DNA from: Hesseltinella vesiculosa
Taxonomy: Eukaryota > Mucoromycota > Mucoromycetes > Mucorales > Cunninghamellaceae
NCBI GenBank assembly: GCA_002104935.1
Contig: MCGT01000002.1
Coordinates: 1 to 64,000 of the forward strand
DNA: 64,000 nucleotides
Reading direction: 5' to 3'
In this document: in pieces, positions 10,975-24,714 of the stretch
How positions within the stretch are numbered: position 1 is the stretch's first letter
How the letters are laid out: the number at the start of each line of letters is the position of its first letter
Made by a program: the position numbers and the translations under genes
The notes under the pieces: model-generated
Databases searched by the model: none
Told to the model about the DNA's origin: nothing
What the model saw: only the letters and a program-made list of their open reading frames with translations

Positions 10975-12927
10975 CTAGTTTTTGCCAAAAAAGCGGGTCA
11001 GGATACTTAGATAATGCGAGGCAATGAGATCCTTGTCGGTTTGATAAATCGTCATCATGGTGCCCATGGAAAGCATGAACAAGAGGGTATCGCCATGACG
11101 GATATTCTTTGCATAGCCGTTCTTGACCATGGTGCGCCACCAAGCTTCCATGGCGCGGGTCAAACAATACAAACCAAGTTCTAATAAGAGAAAGAGTAAG
11201 CGGCGCGTGTCGGTCGTCTCTCGCTCTTTTTTCGTTTTACCTAATTGACGACCATGGGCTTCAAAGATGACCATGGCCCCACCAAGCAAACCAGGGAAGA
11301 GATAGATCCAGTGACGTTCCTTGCCGGTGAATGGTCGGATGGCACAAGGCGTAGCAAAGCCCATCGACACGTACATGGCCAAGAAGAACGATGATCGAGC
11401 ACATGACTTGACAAATTTGCGCAGGACGGTCTTGGGACTAGAAAATGAAAAGAGTGAGACGGTCGGGCTTTGAGAATCCCAAGGCAATGGTCGCTTACTC
11501 TTTCTTCAGATACTTGTAGCGGAAGACCAAGGTCATGATCTATAGATATATAAAAAGAAGAGTTTAAGTACGAGTAAAGGTAGCCAACGAACGTCCCCTC
11601 CTTGAGCATTACCACATTGAGAGGCACGTAGAGTTTCAAGGCTCGACCGTATTCGTCGCGGAAGAGAGTGAGTTTACTACGGGTGCAGCTGGCATCCAGG
11701 GGATGTTGCAGGGCACACACGGTGTAGTTGTGGCGGATGTTGGGAGGGATGATGGTGGCAATGTTAGGACTGAGTTTCTCGGCAATGAATTCACGGCTAG
11801 TGGCGTCAGCAGGCATCTGCATGGGGATGTCGGGGTCGTCCAGGCTCATGCGGTAAACGGCATCGCGGATGACCTGCGTCAGAGGGAAGGCCATGGTACC
11901 AAAATCGGGCTTCCAGCCAGAATGTTGTAGCAGGAACGACAAGTAGGACTTGGGTAGGGTGTCGGGGTGGAAAAGAAAGGCGTAGATGATCTGGGTGTTG
12001 GCTAGCATCATGACAAGCACACCGGCATAATGTTCGAGAGCCTGGGCCAGACGGTCTTCCCAGGTATCGTAGAGCCGCGAGACAGAGTGGTCGCCTCGTT
12101 CCTGAAGCTGGTCGTACACAAGACGCTGTTTTCGCTGGCGAGCCTTGGCCCATTGAGCCATGATCCAGGCGCCACCAAACTGAATACTGCGAGTCAACAG
12201 GTACAGCATGATGGACTGACGGCGGCGGTGATCAGGATCGATGACAAGTGACAGGCCGGCGACCGACCCGGCAACAAAGGCGTTCAAACGATCAGACGCA
12301 GCGTCGGTGGTGCCGCGCAATCGTCGCATCAAGCACAGGATGCCTTTGTAACTGCTGAGGAAGGTGCTGAGGAACAATGCAAACAAGGCTGTATCCCTAC
12401 ATCAACGAACATGTCAGTCTCCTTTCAATCCTGTCGTCCTCTTACCTTCCAGCCAACCGTTTCAGCAACCCGGGCCTAGGAGAAATAAATGAGGTCAATT
12501 ATTGCCGACAAAAAAAAAAAAATCAGGTTACTTTTTAAACACCTTGCCAGTGATCAACAGTGGTAGGATGCCCAAGACATATTTGATAGAAAAGGCAACG
12601 ACGTAAGCCTTGATAAACCCACGGGTACAATTTTGCGTACAGGTCTTGCCGGTGTGTTTACAAAACTGATTCGGCTGAGGTTGGCTCATGTCCAAGTTTA
12701 GGCGGCTCAAGTTTTGACTATTTGCATAAAATAAGAACAGTCAACATGGCCCTGTCATGGATAAAAAAAGTGGAGATGTACCTGCTTAACCGTTTCAGTC
12801 GTTCTTGAAAGGAACGGATGGACCGCAAGACAGCCTCGGTCTCCTTGTCTGTTAACAACTTGGAGACAATCTGCGCGAGGCTTTCTATAAAGTTTTCATA
12901 GTAAGAAGGAGGGACGGCGTCGGCCAT
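10975..12927 (-). CDS. TMEM135-like membrane protein
   Basis: Exons in gene order are 12927-12782, 12717-12532, 12475-12446, 12396-11613, 11539-11499, 11437-11241 and 11180-10975. All are GT-AG and the total gives 529 residues. After a soluble N-terminus comes a Cys-rich block (CKHTGKTCTQNC) followed by Gly-containing membrane segments (FSIKYVLGILPLLI). This matches the N-terminal domain of TMEM135 and the peroxisomal PMP52. The C-terminus has paired helices with a conserved-looking RHGDTLLFMLSMG. Family members act in peroxisome or mitochondrial dynamics and lipid handling; the exact role here is inferred. It is divergent from the transporter gene starting at 13469. Confidence 0.8.
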
Positions 12928-13468
12928 GACAACAAAGCGAAAAGAATGAAGAAAAAAAAAAAAAGGAAGAAAAATGACTTGGAGCCGTATAAAAAAAGGT
13001 CCAAAATGCTGGGGAATCATGTGCAAACCCCGGCGGAGAATGAAATGCTGTCAGGGAAACTCATTCACCATTGCAAAGCTTCAAGCTTTTCCCCATTTTT
13101 GACTTTTTGTCCATGCAACAAGCATCTCTTGTCATTTCCCAACCCCACGGATTTAATAAAGACATGGTTTGTGACCTTTCCTTGTTTCCTTGCTCCATTT
13201 GAATCATGAGAGACGCTGTGTTGCGAGTTTGGTTCACTTCCGCGATAAAAAAAAAATTGATTGATCTGTATTTTTTTTTTTCACTGCACCCTCCTTAAAA
13301 ATAGCAACTCCTTTCTTTTTTTCTCTTTCTTTCTTTTTTTCTTTTGTGTTGAATCATCCTTCCAGCATCCACCAAGAACGCCAACCTTGTTTATTTAATC
13401 TCGACAGTCACTCCCTCTACTACCGTGGCCCCCCTCTTTCCCTTTTACTCTCATTGTCAACTTCATCC
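12928..13468. other. Divergent intergenic region
   Basis: About 540 bases separate the start codons of the TMEM135-like gene (-) and the transporter (+), so it should carry both promoters. Poly-A and poly-T tracts lie close to both starts (around 12950-12965 and 13260-13345). No gene is seen. The transporter frame stays open for some way upstream of its ATG, but without another ATG. Confidence 0.5.
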
Positions 13469-14715
13469 ATGGCTTCGGATTCAAATCTCTCGACTCGAAG
13501 TTTGAAAACACCACTAGACTCGTCCATGGTATGGCTGGGGCTTTACTTTTTTTTCAACCTATCTTTGACATTGTACAACAAGATCATCTTGGAATTATTC
13601 GAGTTCCCATTTCCTTGGACTCTGACGGGTGTTCATACAATGTGCGGTGCCATCGGGTCCTATGTCTTTTGGAAGACCGGCATCTTTACCCCTGCTCAGC
13701 TTGGTGAACGAGAAAATATCATTATGCTGCTCTTCTCTGTATTATACACTATCAACATTGCCATCAGTAACGTCTCCTTGTAAAGTCACCTTTAGGCACC
13801 TTTTTTTTTTGTCTCCGCTACTTTCAACTCATTTTTTTTTTCCAAACGTAGGAACCTTGTATCTGTTCCAGTAAGTGAAAGACAAGGGGTGTATCTTGGC
13901 GGCTAATCTTTTTCCTATCTAGGTGCATCAAGTCATCCGAGCCATGACACCACTTTTCACCATCCTGCTATCCATTTCATTTCTAAGGAAATCTTATTCA
14001 AGTCTAACTTATATCTCACTGTTCCCAGTAAGAAACAGAATGGGGCGGGGCATGATCTCTTCTTACACTTCGACTTAGGTGGTTGCTGGCGTAGGGTTTG
14101 CAACGTTTGGCGATTATGATTATACCGCAGCTGGTTTCTTTTTGACAGTGTTAGGAACCGTCTTGGCAGCAATCAAGACAGTGGTCACCAACCGAGTTCA
14201 AGTAGGACGATTGAAATTGCATCCATTGGACCTGCTGTTACGGATGTCTCCTTTAGCCTTTATTCAAACCATGATGTATTCCTATGTAACGGGCGAAATG
14301 GCAACAATGCAGGAATTTGTACGAACTCGGGGTACGTGGTCGCTCTTCTTTGCCTTATTGGTCAATGGCATCCTTGCCTTTTTCCTCAACGTCGTCAGCT
14401 TCACAGCCAATAAGAAAACCAGTGCTCTGACAATGACCGTTGCTGGTAATGTCAAACAAGTCCTGTCCATTGTCCTGGCCGTTGTCATCTTTGATATCAA
14501 ACTCACATGGATGAAAACCCTCGGCATTCTCCTGACCCTAGCTGGCGGTGCTTGGTACACGTAAGGTTTTACATTGTCAAAACATAACCCATGAGTCCGA
14601 CCCGCCCTTTATCTATCATAGGCAAGTCGAAATGAACGAAAAAGCTCGTACCAAACGATTCAACGATTCCATACTCGTCACCACCATGGAAAAAAATGAA
14701 AAATCTCAATTTTAG
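13469..14715 (+). CDS. Triose-phosphate/nucleotide-sugar transporter family (SLC35-like)
   Basis: Exons are 13469-13779, 13852-13870 (19 nt), 13923-14027, 14079-14560 and 14622-14715, giving 336 residues. About ten membrane helices are visible. TPT-family hallmarks are NKIILELFEFPFPWTLT in the first helical pair, SNVSLNLVSVPVHQVIRA across the small exon, and TAGNVKQVLSI-type sequence (VAGNVKQVLSIVLAV) near the C-terminus. Such proteins exchange phosphorylated sugars or nucleotide sugars across Golgi or ER membranes. The closest animal group is probably SLC35E, but the substrate cannot be read from sequence. The C-terminal tail is short and basic. Confidence 0.85.
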
Positions 14716-15323
14716 AAGTTACCCTCCCCCTCACCTTTCCAATGAACAATCTTTTTTGCATTCTGTAGACCCTCTCGTCTCCCTTTTCCCCGCCACCCAC
14801 AATTATATTCTTTTTTTTTTTTTTTTGGTGTTCCCACACGGTCCATCCAAAGTAATAAAGCGCCTTTCATACTAAAAGAGGGTGTCAGTTTGACAGGTCT
14901 TTTTTTTTCATGCAACTGTTATTAGTGACTGACTGGTCGGGTCCCGCTTGGCATTTTGTTGTAATGGGCCAATCAGATGCTCCGACCGAAGGACAAACTG
15001 TGGACTACCCCCATCATGTCATGGAGAGCAAGAGTACCAGTACTAAAAGACTCGAAGAAACAAAAGATCCAGCAGAGACCCTTCTGGCGGCATTGGCATG
15101 ACAACCTCTTTATGCAGCTCATACAAACAAAAGTGATCTACGGCAAAAAATAAAGAGTGTCGAGCGATTTGCAACAGAGGATTGTTCAAGGCAATAGAAA
15201 AGAGCCAATTCATTGACAAGATTGGAACCTGGCGGGTGGCGAAAAACCATGGAACCCTCATTTTCAACCCCAACCCTTTTTTTTTTTCTTTTGACAAACC
15301 CGATTTAAAGAACAACAACAATC
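14716..15323. other. Gap between transporter and TCD1
   Basis: About 600 bases with T-runs at about 14811-14826 and 14899-14908. A 63-codon open stretch at 14910-15101 has no intron, domain or supporting context. It is more likely non-coding. The remainder is the 3' region of the transporter and the 5' region of TCD1. Confidence 0.4.
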
Positions 15324-17062
15324 ATGTGGTTTTCCCTTGGACCACTTGACACGTATAGCGATCGCACGAAATTGACCTTGACAGCGGTAGCTGCGTCGGG
15401 ATTAACAGCATTCTCTCTTTTGAGCTGGCAAGCCGCTAGACGACAACAACGGGCCTATCAATTAAAACACGATCTCGTTCATGGCGATATGCTTCACCAG
15501 CCCCTCTCTCCTAGCAGCTCTCGTCACTTGAATGCTCTTGGTGTGACCGACAGCAAAAACCCGCCACCACCATCCCAACCCCATGACCCAACCTTGATTG
15601 ACGAACAGCTCGCCCGTAATCAAGCTTTTCTCGGCAAAGAAGGACTCGATCAAATTCGACAAGCCCACGTCGTGGTCGTTGGCACCGGCAGCGTAGGTTC
15701 TTGGGCTGCCCTGATGCTTGCTCGATCTGGTGTCCAGCACTTGCGTCTGATCGATCCTGCCAACATTGAGCCTCACCATGTCAGCAGCCATGCCGCCGCC
15801 ACCCCCTTGACCATTGGCCGGAGCAAGGTGTCGGCCCTCCAAGCTATTCTTGCCCCCATCGTTCCCTTCGTCGATGTCGACCCGGTCCAAAGCGAATGGC
15901 AACCACGTCATATCATGGACATGGTCATGGAAATGTCCAAATCTGCCCCTACCTCACCCACCGCCACCCCACCCCTCACCACCACCCTCCCCACACAAAA
16001 GAGCAACCTGATGGTGGTCGACTGCCTCGGCACCACCTCATTGGATGCCAAGGTCAAATTGATCCAATTCTGCCATACTTGCGGCATCCCTATCATTTCG
16101 GCCTTGGACCCTGGCAACAAAGTCGACCCTACTCGTATTCAACTCACGGATATAAGCGATACCTTTGGTAAGGCTGCCTTGACCAGCCCATCGCACTCAC
16201 CTTGACCTTCTCCTAGATGATCCCTCGGCCACACTGCTTCGACGACGATTAAAGCAGTTGGGTGTCGACCGCAATCTGCCTGTTGCTTATTCCACGGAAA
16301 AACCCACCGATCCAAAATACACAACGAGTAAGTCAAACACAGTTGTGAAGCATGACAGCCTAACCTTTTTTCCCCAGACCCTTCTCAAATCCATCGATTC
16401 CAAAACTCGGTTCTGCCTGACGCACGATCAAGACATACGCCAATCATAGGCGCCATCTCGGCCATGTATGGCATGACCCTGACGACCTACACCTTACTAC
16501 ATCTTGCCAATTTCTCTGCATACCAAGTCCCAGCCTGTCGACTCCGCGACAAGCATTACCAACGCATCCATGAAGAAGTCCGTAAACGGGAACAAACCAC
16601 CTACAACAATATGTACAGTGAGACAAGAGGAATCCAACATGGAAGCTTATCTATTTTTTTTTTCATCTGGGTGTCATAGGGACATGCCACTATCAGTGCA
16701 AGATGTGGAGTACATCTACGAAGAAATATGGCACGGCAAGAGCGTTCTCACCGGACCACAGGAACGCACCACGTTGGCAAGGTGGAATCGATCCAAACCC
16801 TTGTCTTTGACCAATGCTGTCTGTCTGTCAAAAGACGAAGCCCGTGCGCATGACCAACTCCCTCATGATACAAATTTGACAACACATTATGGCCAAGGTA
16901 ACTCCATCACGTGAAAATGCAACATCACCACCGAACAAATGATCTAGCTGAAAAGCAATCATGCGGCTCACCCTTTTTTTTTTTTTTGTTTTGGTAGATG
17001 TGGTGGATTTTGTAGAAAAACAGATTGCCGAGCAAATTGCCTTTGAATATCTTTGGAAGTGA
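15324..17062 (+). CDS. TCD1: tRNA threonylcarbamoyladenosine dehydratase (TCD1/CsdL type)
   Basis: Exons are 15324-16167, 16217-16327, 16378-16612, 16680-16897 and 16998-17062, giving 490 residues. An N-terminal hydrophobic segment (TLTAVAASGLTAFSLLSW) suggests anchoring in the mitochondrial outer membrane, as in yeast Tcd1/Tcd2. The E1-like ThiF fold follows, with nucleotide-binding VVVGTGSVGS near residues 116-126 and LIDPANIEPHHV. ISALDPGNKVDPTRIQL resembles the conserved C-terminal part of the catalytic domain. The enzyme cyclises t6A to ct6A at tRNA position 37 using ATP. The exon 3 donor at 16613 (GTACAG) was chosen because it alone keeps the frame; the more canonical GTGAGA four bases on does not. 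Confidence 0.88.
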
Positions 17063-17315
17063 CTTCATAGAGGACACTTGCCCCTGTCGCATTTGATCAT
17101 CATCTTAGAGTAACTTGAAAATAAACGAGCATGTTTCAGACAGTCCTGCCGGTGACACAAAAAAATACATTGTCTACAACAAACCAGAGTCTAGCTTTTT
17201 TATTTAATTGAATATTAACACATTGTTCTTTGGAGGGGCATGCCTTTTTTTGAATAGATTGGAAAATATATAAAAACAGGATGTAAGAGGGGGAGGGAGT
17301 CTATGACGAGAGTAT
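17063..17315. terminator. Convergent 3' regions of TCD1 and Hsp70
   Basis: The two genes end tail to tail 253 bases apart. AATAAA-like signals are present on the plus strand (AAAATAAACG near 17119). This short stretch must hold both polyadenylation regions. No gene is seen. Confidence 0.4.
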
Positions 17316-19687
<2,372 letters not shown>

Positions 19688-20216
19688 AGTTAAATATAAT
19701 AAATTGAGAAGAAAAAAGAAAAAAGAGAAAAAAAGGTCAACAATTTTTTTTTAGGCTGGTTCGTGGCTTGTTTTCCATACCCGCCGAAACATGATTGGCC
19801 GACGATGTCAATTCGCGTAGATGATGGAAGGTGGGAGAAGGTGAGGGAAAAAAATCCAAGCAAAAATTTGGGCTCCCCCCCAAAATTTTTTTTTCTTTTT
19901 TTGTGACCAGGCCCTGAAGCGTTTGTGACACATTTTTGAATGGGCCGAAATCCCGCACAAAAAAATTCATGCAACTGCAAAGGATCAAATGACATTTTAA
20001 TAAAGATGTTCATAAAAATGGGTCATATACAAAGAAATAGAGATAAAAAGAAATGTTATTTACAACCAGCCATGAGAAAGTGAGAAAACGAAAGTGAAAC
20101 AAGCATAAAGATAAATGAGCGAGAATGGTTGATTCATGAAGACTTTTTTTTTTTTTGCTGTTGCTATGTTCAGAGAGATGTCTACCATGAATAAATGGGA
20201 GAGTTGCAGTGGCAGC
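19688..20216. other. Hsp70 promoter region
   Basis: This stretch lies between the Hsp70 start and the end of the putative microprotein gene. It is rich in A-runs near the Hsp70 start (19706-19735) and contains T-runs at about 19886-19900. No gene or clear heat-shock element was recognised. Confidence 0.4.
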
Positions 20217-20378
20217 TCATTTCAGTAATGGGCAGTGGGTGCGTTTGTGCCCATATTTGCCGCACCAGGCGCTGTCAAAAAAGGCTGTCAGAATAAAAAA
20301 GGTACGTGCACGCGTGTCTTACCATTGGCCACCTTCAAGATTGACAGGCTTGATTACAAAGGTCATACGTGGTTCCAT
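20217..20378 (-). CDS. Possible zinc-knuckle microprotein, two exons
   Basis: Exon 1 is 20378-20323, the intron is 20322-20272 (51 nt, GTAAGA...TTGACAG), and exon 2 is 20271-20217. The joined frame is 37 codons with an ATG and a TGA. The second exon encodes a complete CX2CX4HX4C knuckle (CAWCGKYGHKRTHCP), which the intron splits just before its first Cys. An earlier AG in the intron would give an immediate stop, so the second AG is required. Such knuckles bind single-stranded RNA or DNA. Its small size could mean a missed upstream exon, although an in-frame stop precedes the ATG. Confidence 0.42.
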
Positions 20379-21645
20379 TATTCACTCTCAGTTGGTAAAA
20401 GAGGCTCAGTTCCAAAACAAAAACAGAGAAGAGGTGTTGGTGGGCTTTCTGTTTGGGGAGGATAGAGAGGAGAAAGAGAAGAAAAGGACGGTTTATCTGC
20501 CTTTTTATACTGCAATGAATGTCAATCTTTTTTTTTTTATATTATGCTCGATTTTTTAAAGCTAGAATAAAAATATAGGGGGTTTAGCAGGGGTTGGATT
20601 GAGTTCATGAGAGAAAGAGCAAAGATTGGTGATGGTTTGAAAAATTTGTTTTTGATCTGCATAGATGAGGAGGGCTTGGGATCACACAGACTCGGAAAAC
20701 TTGCAGGATGGCCTCGATGAACTTGACGTTTTCTTGCTCCTGTTTCTCAAGAGTTTGTTCAGTCTCTCCTTGGAAAGCGTTTTTTCTCGCCTCCTGTTCC
20801 TAGCAAGTTTGAACAATTGGCGTACTTCTTTCGACGCCTCCTTTTGCATCAATAAAAAAAAGGGATGGGTCTTGGCTAGAAAATTCTTTGTTGAGCACCT
20901 ACTCCCTGTGGTCAAACACCGTGACAAGATTCCGCGCTTTGCCGATGTCATCAAAGAACGTCATGGGATATAGGCTTTACCCCACGGTTGCCCCTTGTTT
21001 TAAACTCAAGGTTAAACTACTCTTGACAAGTTGAAGCCGCCATTAATATGAGCGTTCCAGACTTTGGCCATCCCAAAAAGAAAAATTAGGAAATATTCCC
21101 ATGTCATCCCTGCTCATCCCTGCTCATCCAACGTGGTCTCGTCTTCGGAATCAAGGCAGGGTAAAAAAAAAATACATGAAAAATATAGGAACGTCCATGG
21201 GGCCATGGAAAAAAAAAAAAGGAGGCCAATAGAAAAATTTGGCGGCACTGTTTTGAAAAAGAGTTGGATGGACTCGTTGCAGGTCGTGAACAGGGACCTT
21301 TTATTAAAATATTCCTGTAAGATGGGCTTACCTCAGCTTAAGGGGAAACTGACCCTGATGATGGTTTCTACCTGAAGCCGCCAGTTGGCATGCCAAGGGA
21401 GAACAGAGAAAAAGGCGCTGGGGAAGACTAGCAAATTGGCCTGTGAAGCGGGTTTTGCAAAAAAAAATAAAAAAAACCCTTCGAGGTTGCCATGGCAACC
21501 GTTCCTCGACTCTTTCGCTCTCCAGACAACCGATATGGACATTCATATATTTCTTTTACTGTATTGGGGAAAAAAAAGGCATAAATAAAAACAAGCAAGG
21601 AAGGGTGAACGTGATAAAGGTATACAGGAGAAGGGGATGACTGGT
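20379..21645. other. Gap with an unresolved coding-like stretch
   Basis: Between 20640 and 21040 the minus strand has protein-like pieces that I could not join into one gene. These are MAKVWNAHINGGFNLSR (about 21058-21008 region), MTFFDDIGKARNLVTVFDH (about 20965-20905) and a coiled-coil-like TLEKQEQENVKFIEAILQ (about 20750). Possible donors and acceptors leave the wrong phase. It may be a small multi-exon gene or a relic. The right part holds A-runs, a short tandem CCCTGCTCAT at 21110-21129 and an X-box-like palindrome at 21485-21500. Confidence 0.3.
21485..21500. promoter_or_regulatory. X-box-like perfect palindrome
   Basis: GGTTGCCATGGCAACC is a 16-base perfect palindrome. It matches the classic X-box recognised by RFX transcription factors (GTTNCC, short spacer, GGNAAC-type halves). 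Fungi have RFX proteins (Crt1/Rfx1, Sak1). It lies about 145 bases past the stop codon of the F-box gene, so its target gene is unclear. Chance is possible. Confidence 0.35.
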
Positions 21646-22515
21646 TCACATGGGCGACGACACAAAAGAAGGAGACGGGTGATTTTGCTTTTGATGTTTC
21701 TGATGCAGAGGGGCAGCCAGCTCTGATGGATGGAGCATGCGCTTGTTACCAATGGATGGAGACGCAGGGTGCGTGATGACCATGCGGCCAGTTAGGAAAC
21801 TAACCAACGCTTCCAATTGCACAAGATAGTCATTGTCATCAAATGCTGATCGGTCATAGTCCTGATTGTCGTCGGTGCACACCACTTGCCATTGTCTCAA
21901 CCGTTCAAAAGGTGGGTCGTCCAATGCGGCAAGGCGGGTGGGTCCATCTTCAATGGTCATTATGGTGCCTTTGGATCTGCAGCTGGCCAGGCCCTTTGTG
22001 AAAAGCCGGGTGATATGGCTAATGCTCGGCTGGCCTAAGAAATGCAGATCGGCGACGACCCTATAATATTGCGCTGCATCCAAGGAATATTGGCGAAATG
22101 TGATAGGAATGAGGTTGTCCTGCTGCAGTACCACCAAATTGGCTGCAAACACGGTCAAGTGATAAACCAGGTCCTTGAGAATCGGCTTGCTGGTCTCCAC
22201 TTGAATTAAATCGACGCTGTGGGCAAATTGATCAAATATACACATGTAGCCGAGCCACGTCAACGGCAACTGGATCAGCCGCAACGTCTGGATGCCATAG
22301 TGTCGGGTAATATTGGGTACAAGCTGCTTGATAAACGTATCGGTCACTCTAGCGTCCTTTGCTGGGAACAACACCTGCGGCCGCCACACCCGTGGATTGT
22401 TGAACACCATTGCATGAAAGCGCGAGCACGAATCGCCTAGCTGTTGTAGATCTTCCAGCCCAAGATAATAAATTACCTGGTGTAGAATGCTTTCATGTAG
22501 TTTAAATATTAACAT
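21646..22515 (-). CDS. F-box protein
   Basis: A single exon of 289 residues. The N-terminus (SILHQVIYYLGLEDLQQLG, then CSRFHAMVFNNPRVWR) fits an F-box: ILxxI..YL...DL..L...C..F...V..P..W. This motif recruits Skp1 and so links a substrate to an SCF ubiquitin ligase. The rest carries no recognised repeat (LRR or WD40) and ends in a His/Gln/Ser/Pro-rich tail. I chose the ATG at 22515; the frame is open further upstream but through homopolymer-rich sequence typical of leaders here. The substrate is unknown. Confidence 0.72.
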   Translation of the reverse strand: MLIFKLHESILHQVIYYLGLEDLQQLGDSCSRFHAMVFNNPRVWRPQVLFPAKDARVTDTFIKQLVPNITRHYGIQTLRLIQLPLTWLGYMCIFDQFAHSVDLIQVETSKPILKDLVYHLTVFAANLVVLQQDNLIPITFRQYSLDAAQYYRVVADLHFLGQPSISHITRLFTKGLASCRSKGTIMTIEDGPTRLAALDDPPFERLRQWQVVCTDDNQDYDRSAFDDNDYLVQLEALVSFLTGRMVITHPASPSIGNKRMLHPSELAAPLHQKHQKQNHPSPSFVSSPM

Positions 22516-22909
22516 GAATGTCAATGAAGTATAAAAAAAAAAAAAGTAAAAGAGAGTGAAAAAAAAGGGGGATAAAAGGATGGGTGAGAAAAAGTGAAAA
22601 AAAAGGGGGCGAACAAAATAACACCCATCCCGGACGCCACTGTTCCACCAAAAAAGACCCAATGTCAAAACAATCCGTCAACAAAAAGGCACTGGCATCA
22701 TTTTTGAAAAGAAAAAAAGAAAAAAAAAGGGTTTTGACGGCCCATCCATCAAGTTGAAAAATCTTGCTCGTCACCTGACCAGCGTCGCATCTGCGTTCAC
22801 ACACTGTTCCCTCTGTCACCTGGAAATTGTTCGTTTATTCCAAAAAAAGAGTGTGGGTATCATCCTTTGTTATACGCTTTGGATTAATATTTACGAGCCA
22901 ACCATGCAT

Positions 22910-23306
22910 TCAGCTGTCCGGCCAATCCATGAATCCCTTGATTCCAGTGATCTTGCACGCACAGGCAAAGCCAGTGCGTTTGCCGTGGCCGGTGAGCCAG
23001 ACCTTGTAGGACGAAAGCCTAAAAGAAAGAAGTTGAAAGAAACTCCATATTTGGTCGAGGCAAAGGGTACGTGCATTTTCAACTTGCCTGGTCTCGTAAC
23101 AAATAAGGCACCCCACCGCCTATCTCATATTTGATGCGCATCTTGTGCAACTTGTTCGAAAGGCTCATTGTTTGCTCGGATGCCTGTATCATGAAGGCTT
23201 TGTTCAAGGTCAGCATCGTCAATACACCACCACTAAGGCCCAACCAAAATGACTGTAGCGTGATCCCATCTATTTTATCCTTTTGCATTGCCCATCGTTT
23301 CGACAT
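22910..23306 (-). CDS. Small single-pass membrane protein, uncharacterised
   Basis: Exon 1 is 23306-23101 and exon 2 is 23018-22910, giving 104 residues. One membrane segment (FWLGLSGGVLTMLTL, about residues 20-40) is followed by a charged helix and a C-terminal part with CACKITGIKGFMDWPD. The donor used is an unusual GTTACG. An alternative (GTGCCT donor with a later AAG acceptor) also keeps frame and would shorten the middle by about seven residues. No family recognised. Its position and size would suit a small organelle membrane protein, but that is a guess. Confidence 0.45.
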
Positions 23307-23814
23307 TTCAAGAAAAGCAGAAACAGAAAAATAAACAAACAAAAAACTTTGGCCGACCAGGCAAGCCAATAAAAACCTTTCCAGTCTCCGTTCCTATCAC
23401 CGGCCTATGCCCTCTACTTTTTTGTTTTGGAAACACAGTTCAGACGAGGTCATGGCCCCCCTCCCTTCTCTCCACCTGGAATGAACAAATCCAGACATGC
23501 ACTCCAAAGCCCAAATTCGAATAAAGTTGCATTCTCTGTTTTGCCTGGGCCACAGCTCCAATAACACACAAAAAAACCAGCCATGACAAAAAATAAGCGG
23601 AGAAGCTACTTCTAGCAGGTTGCCAATGAAAGGTCCGTGCAACCTGCCACTCTCATCCAATTCCAGCTTGTGGAATATTGGACGAGATCAGGGCTTTATT
23701 TTGAATCTCTAATGATTTTTGAAATAAATGAAGAGGGGCAGAAAATTCACGGACACAAACATCTGGGCTTGAAGCCATCCAATCAAATGAAACGCAAAGG
23801 AGGAAAGCAAGCAA

Positions 23815-24290
23815 AATGCGTGCGAAATCATCTTTAGTGCATGATTGCCAGTCTCCTAACTGTTCTTTCCGCTGTCTGAGAGAGCTGTGGTTGTGATTGT
23901 CACTTCTCATTATTTTGTGCTAGTGTACAAAATATGGGGTGAATTTATTTAGAGCAGCTTTGCACTGGGATTTTTGATCTGATCGCCTGAGGGGGCTCCA
24001 CAGGGGAAAATGGCCGATTTTTCGTTTTTTTCAGCTGGGGGATCGGAGGTGTCTAAACGGAACAGATCAAATGTTAGCTGGGCTACCTTTACGAAGAGAC
24101 CTGATTTTATCAGCACCATTATATTTCATTCAGGTGCACATTCTCTGAAAAATTCACATCGATCTAACCTCTCAAAAGTTCTGTGCAGCGTTTCCTTTTT
24201 TTTTTTTTTTTTGAAAAATAAAATTGGGTGACCATATTCATCCTCCGCACAGTGCCTTTCTATCCCTGGCAGGTGCAACCTGGGCAATTC
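23815..24290 (+). repeat. Copy of dispersed repeat R1
   Basis: This copy aligns by eye with the copy at 56.8-57.2 kb over most of its length. The shared order is: GCCAGTCTCCTAACTGTTC, TTTTGTGCTAGTGTACAAAAT, GATCGCCTGAGGGGGCTCC, AAAATGGCCGATTTTTCG, GATCGGAGGTGTCTAAAC, ACCTGATTTTATCAGCACCAT, CTGTGCAGCGTTTCC and CTATCCCTGG. The palindromic centre is partly eroded. No intact reading frame runs through it. Confidence 0.7.
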
Positions 24291-24714
24291 CAAAGCAGCT
24301 CAAAGGATCATTGTTCAACTCCCCAAAGCAATCCAAAAATCCAAAGTCCCGATTTGATAAAGTAATACTATCAGTGTACCTTGATCATGTCGACTTGACG
24401 AAGGCGATTCAAGGTCTGGTATCGCAAGGCACTGTGTGGAGGGTGAGTATGGCCGTCCGCTGTTACAGACTCTATCATTCTTTCTGAGAAAATAAAAAGT
24501 ACAAACGTTGTAGGGAATTTTTGAGAGATTAGACCGAGGTGAAGTTTTGAGAGAATGTGCACATGCATGGGTGATGATGATACTGAAAAAAAATCAGGTT
24601 CATTGACAAGACCAGCTGATCAATAACCTCCAGTGTTGCGTTCCGGTACAAAATGATGAGAAACGATCTTGACTAAACTTGCAACTCTCTCGGCGTGTGG
24701 AGGGAGGAGGAAGA

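Noticed and set aside
14910..15101. A 63-codon frame upstream of TCD1
   Set aside because: Short, no domain, no intron signals; expected by chance in a gap of this size.
20209..20559. A 116-codon plus-strand frame
   Set aside because: No ATG context, domain or codon regularity. The opposite strand offers a better explanation (spliced zinc-knuckle frame).
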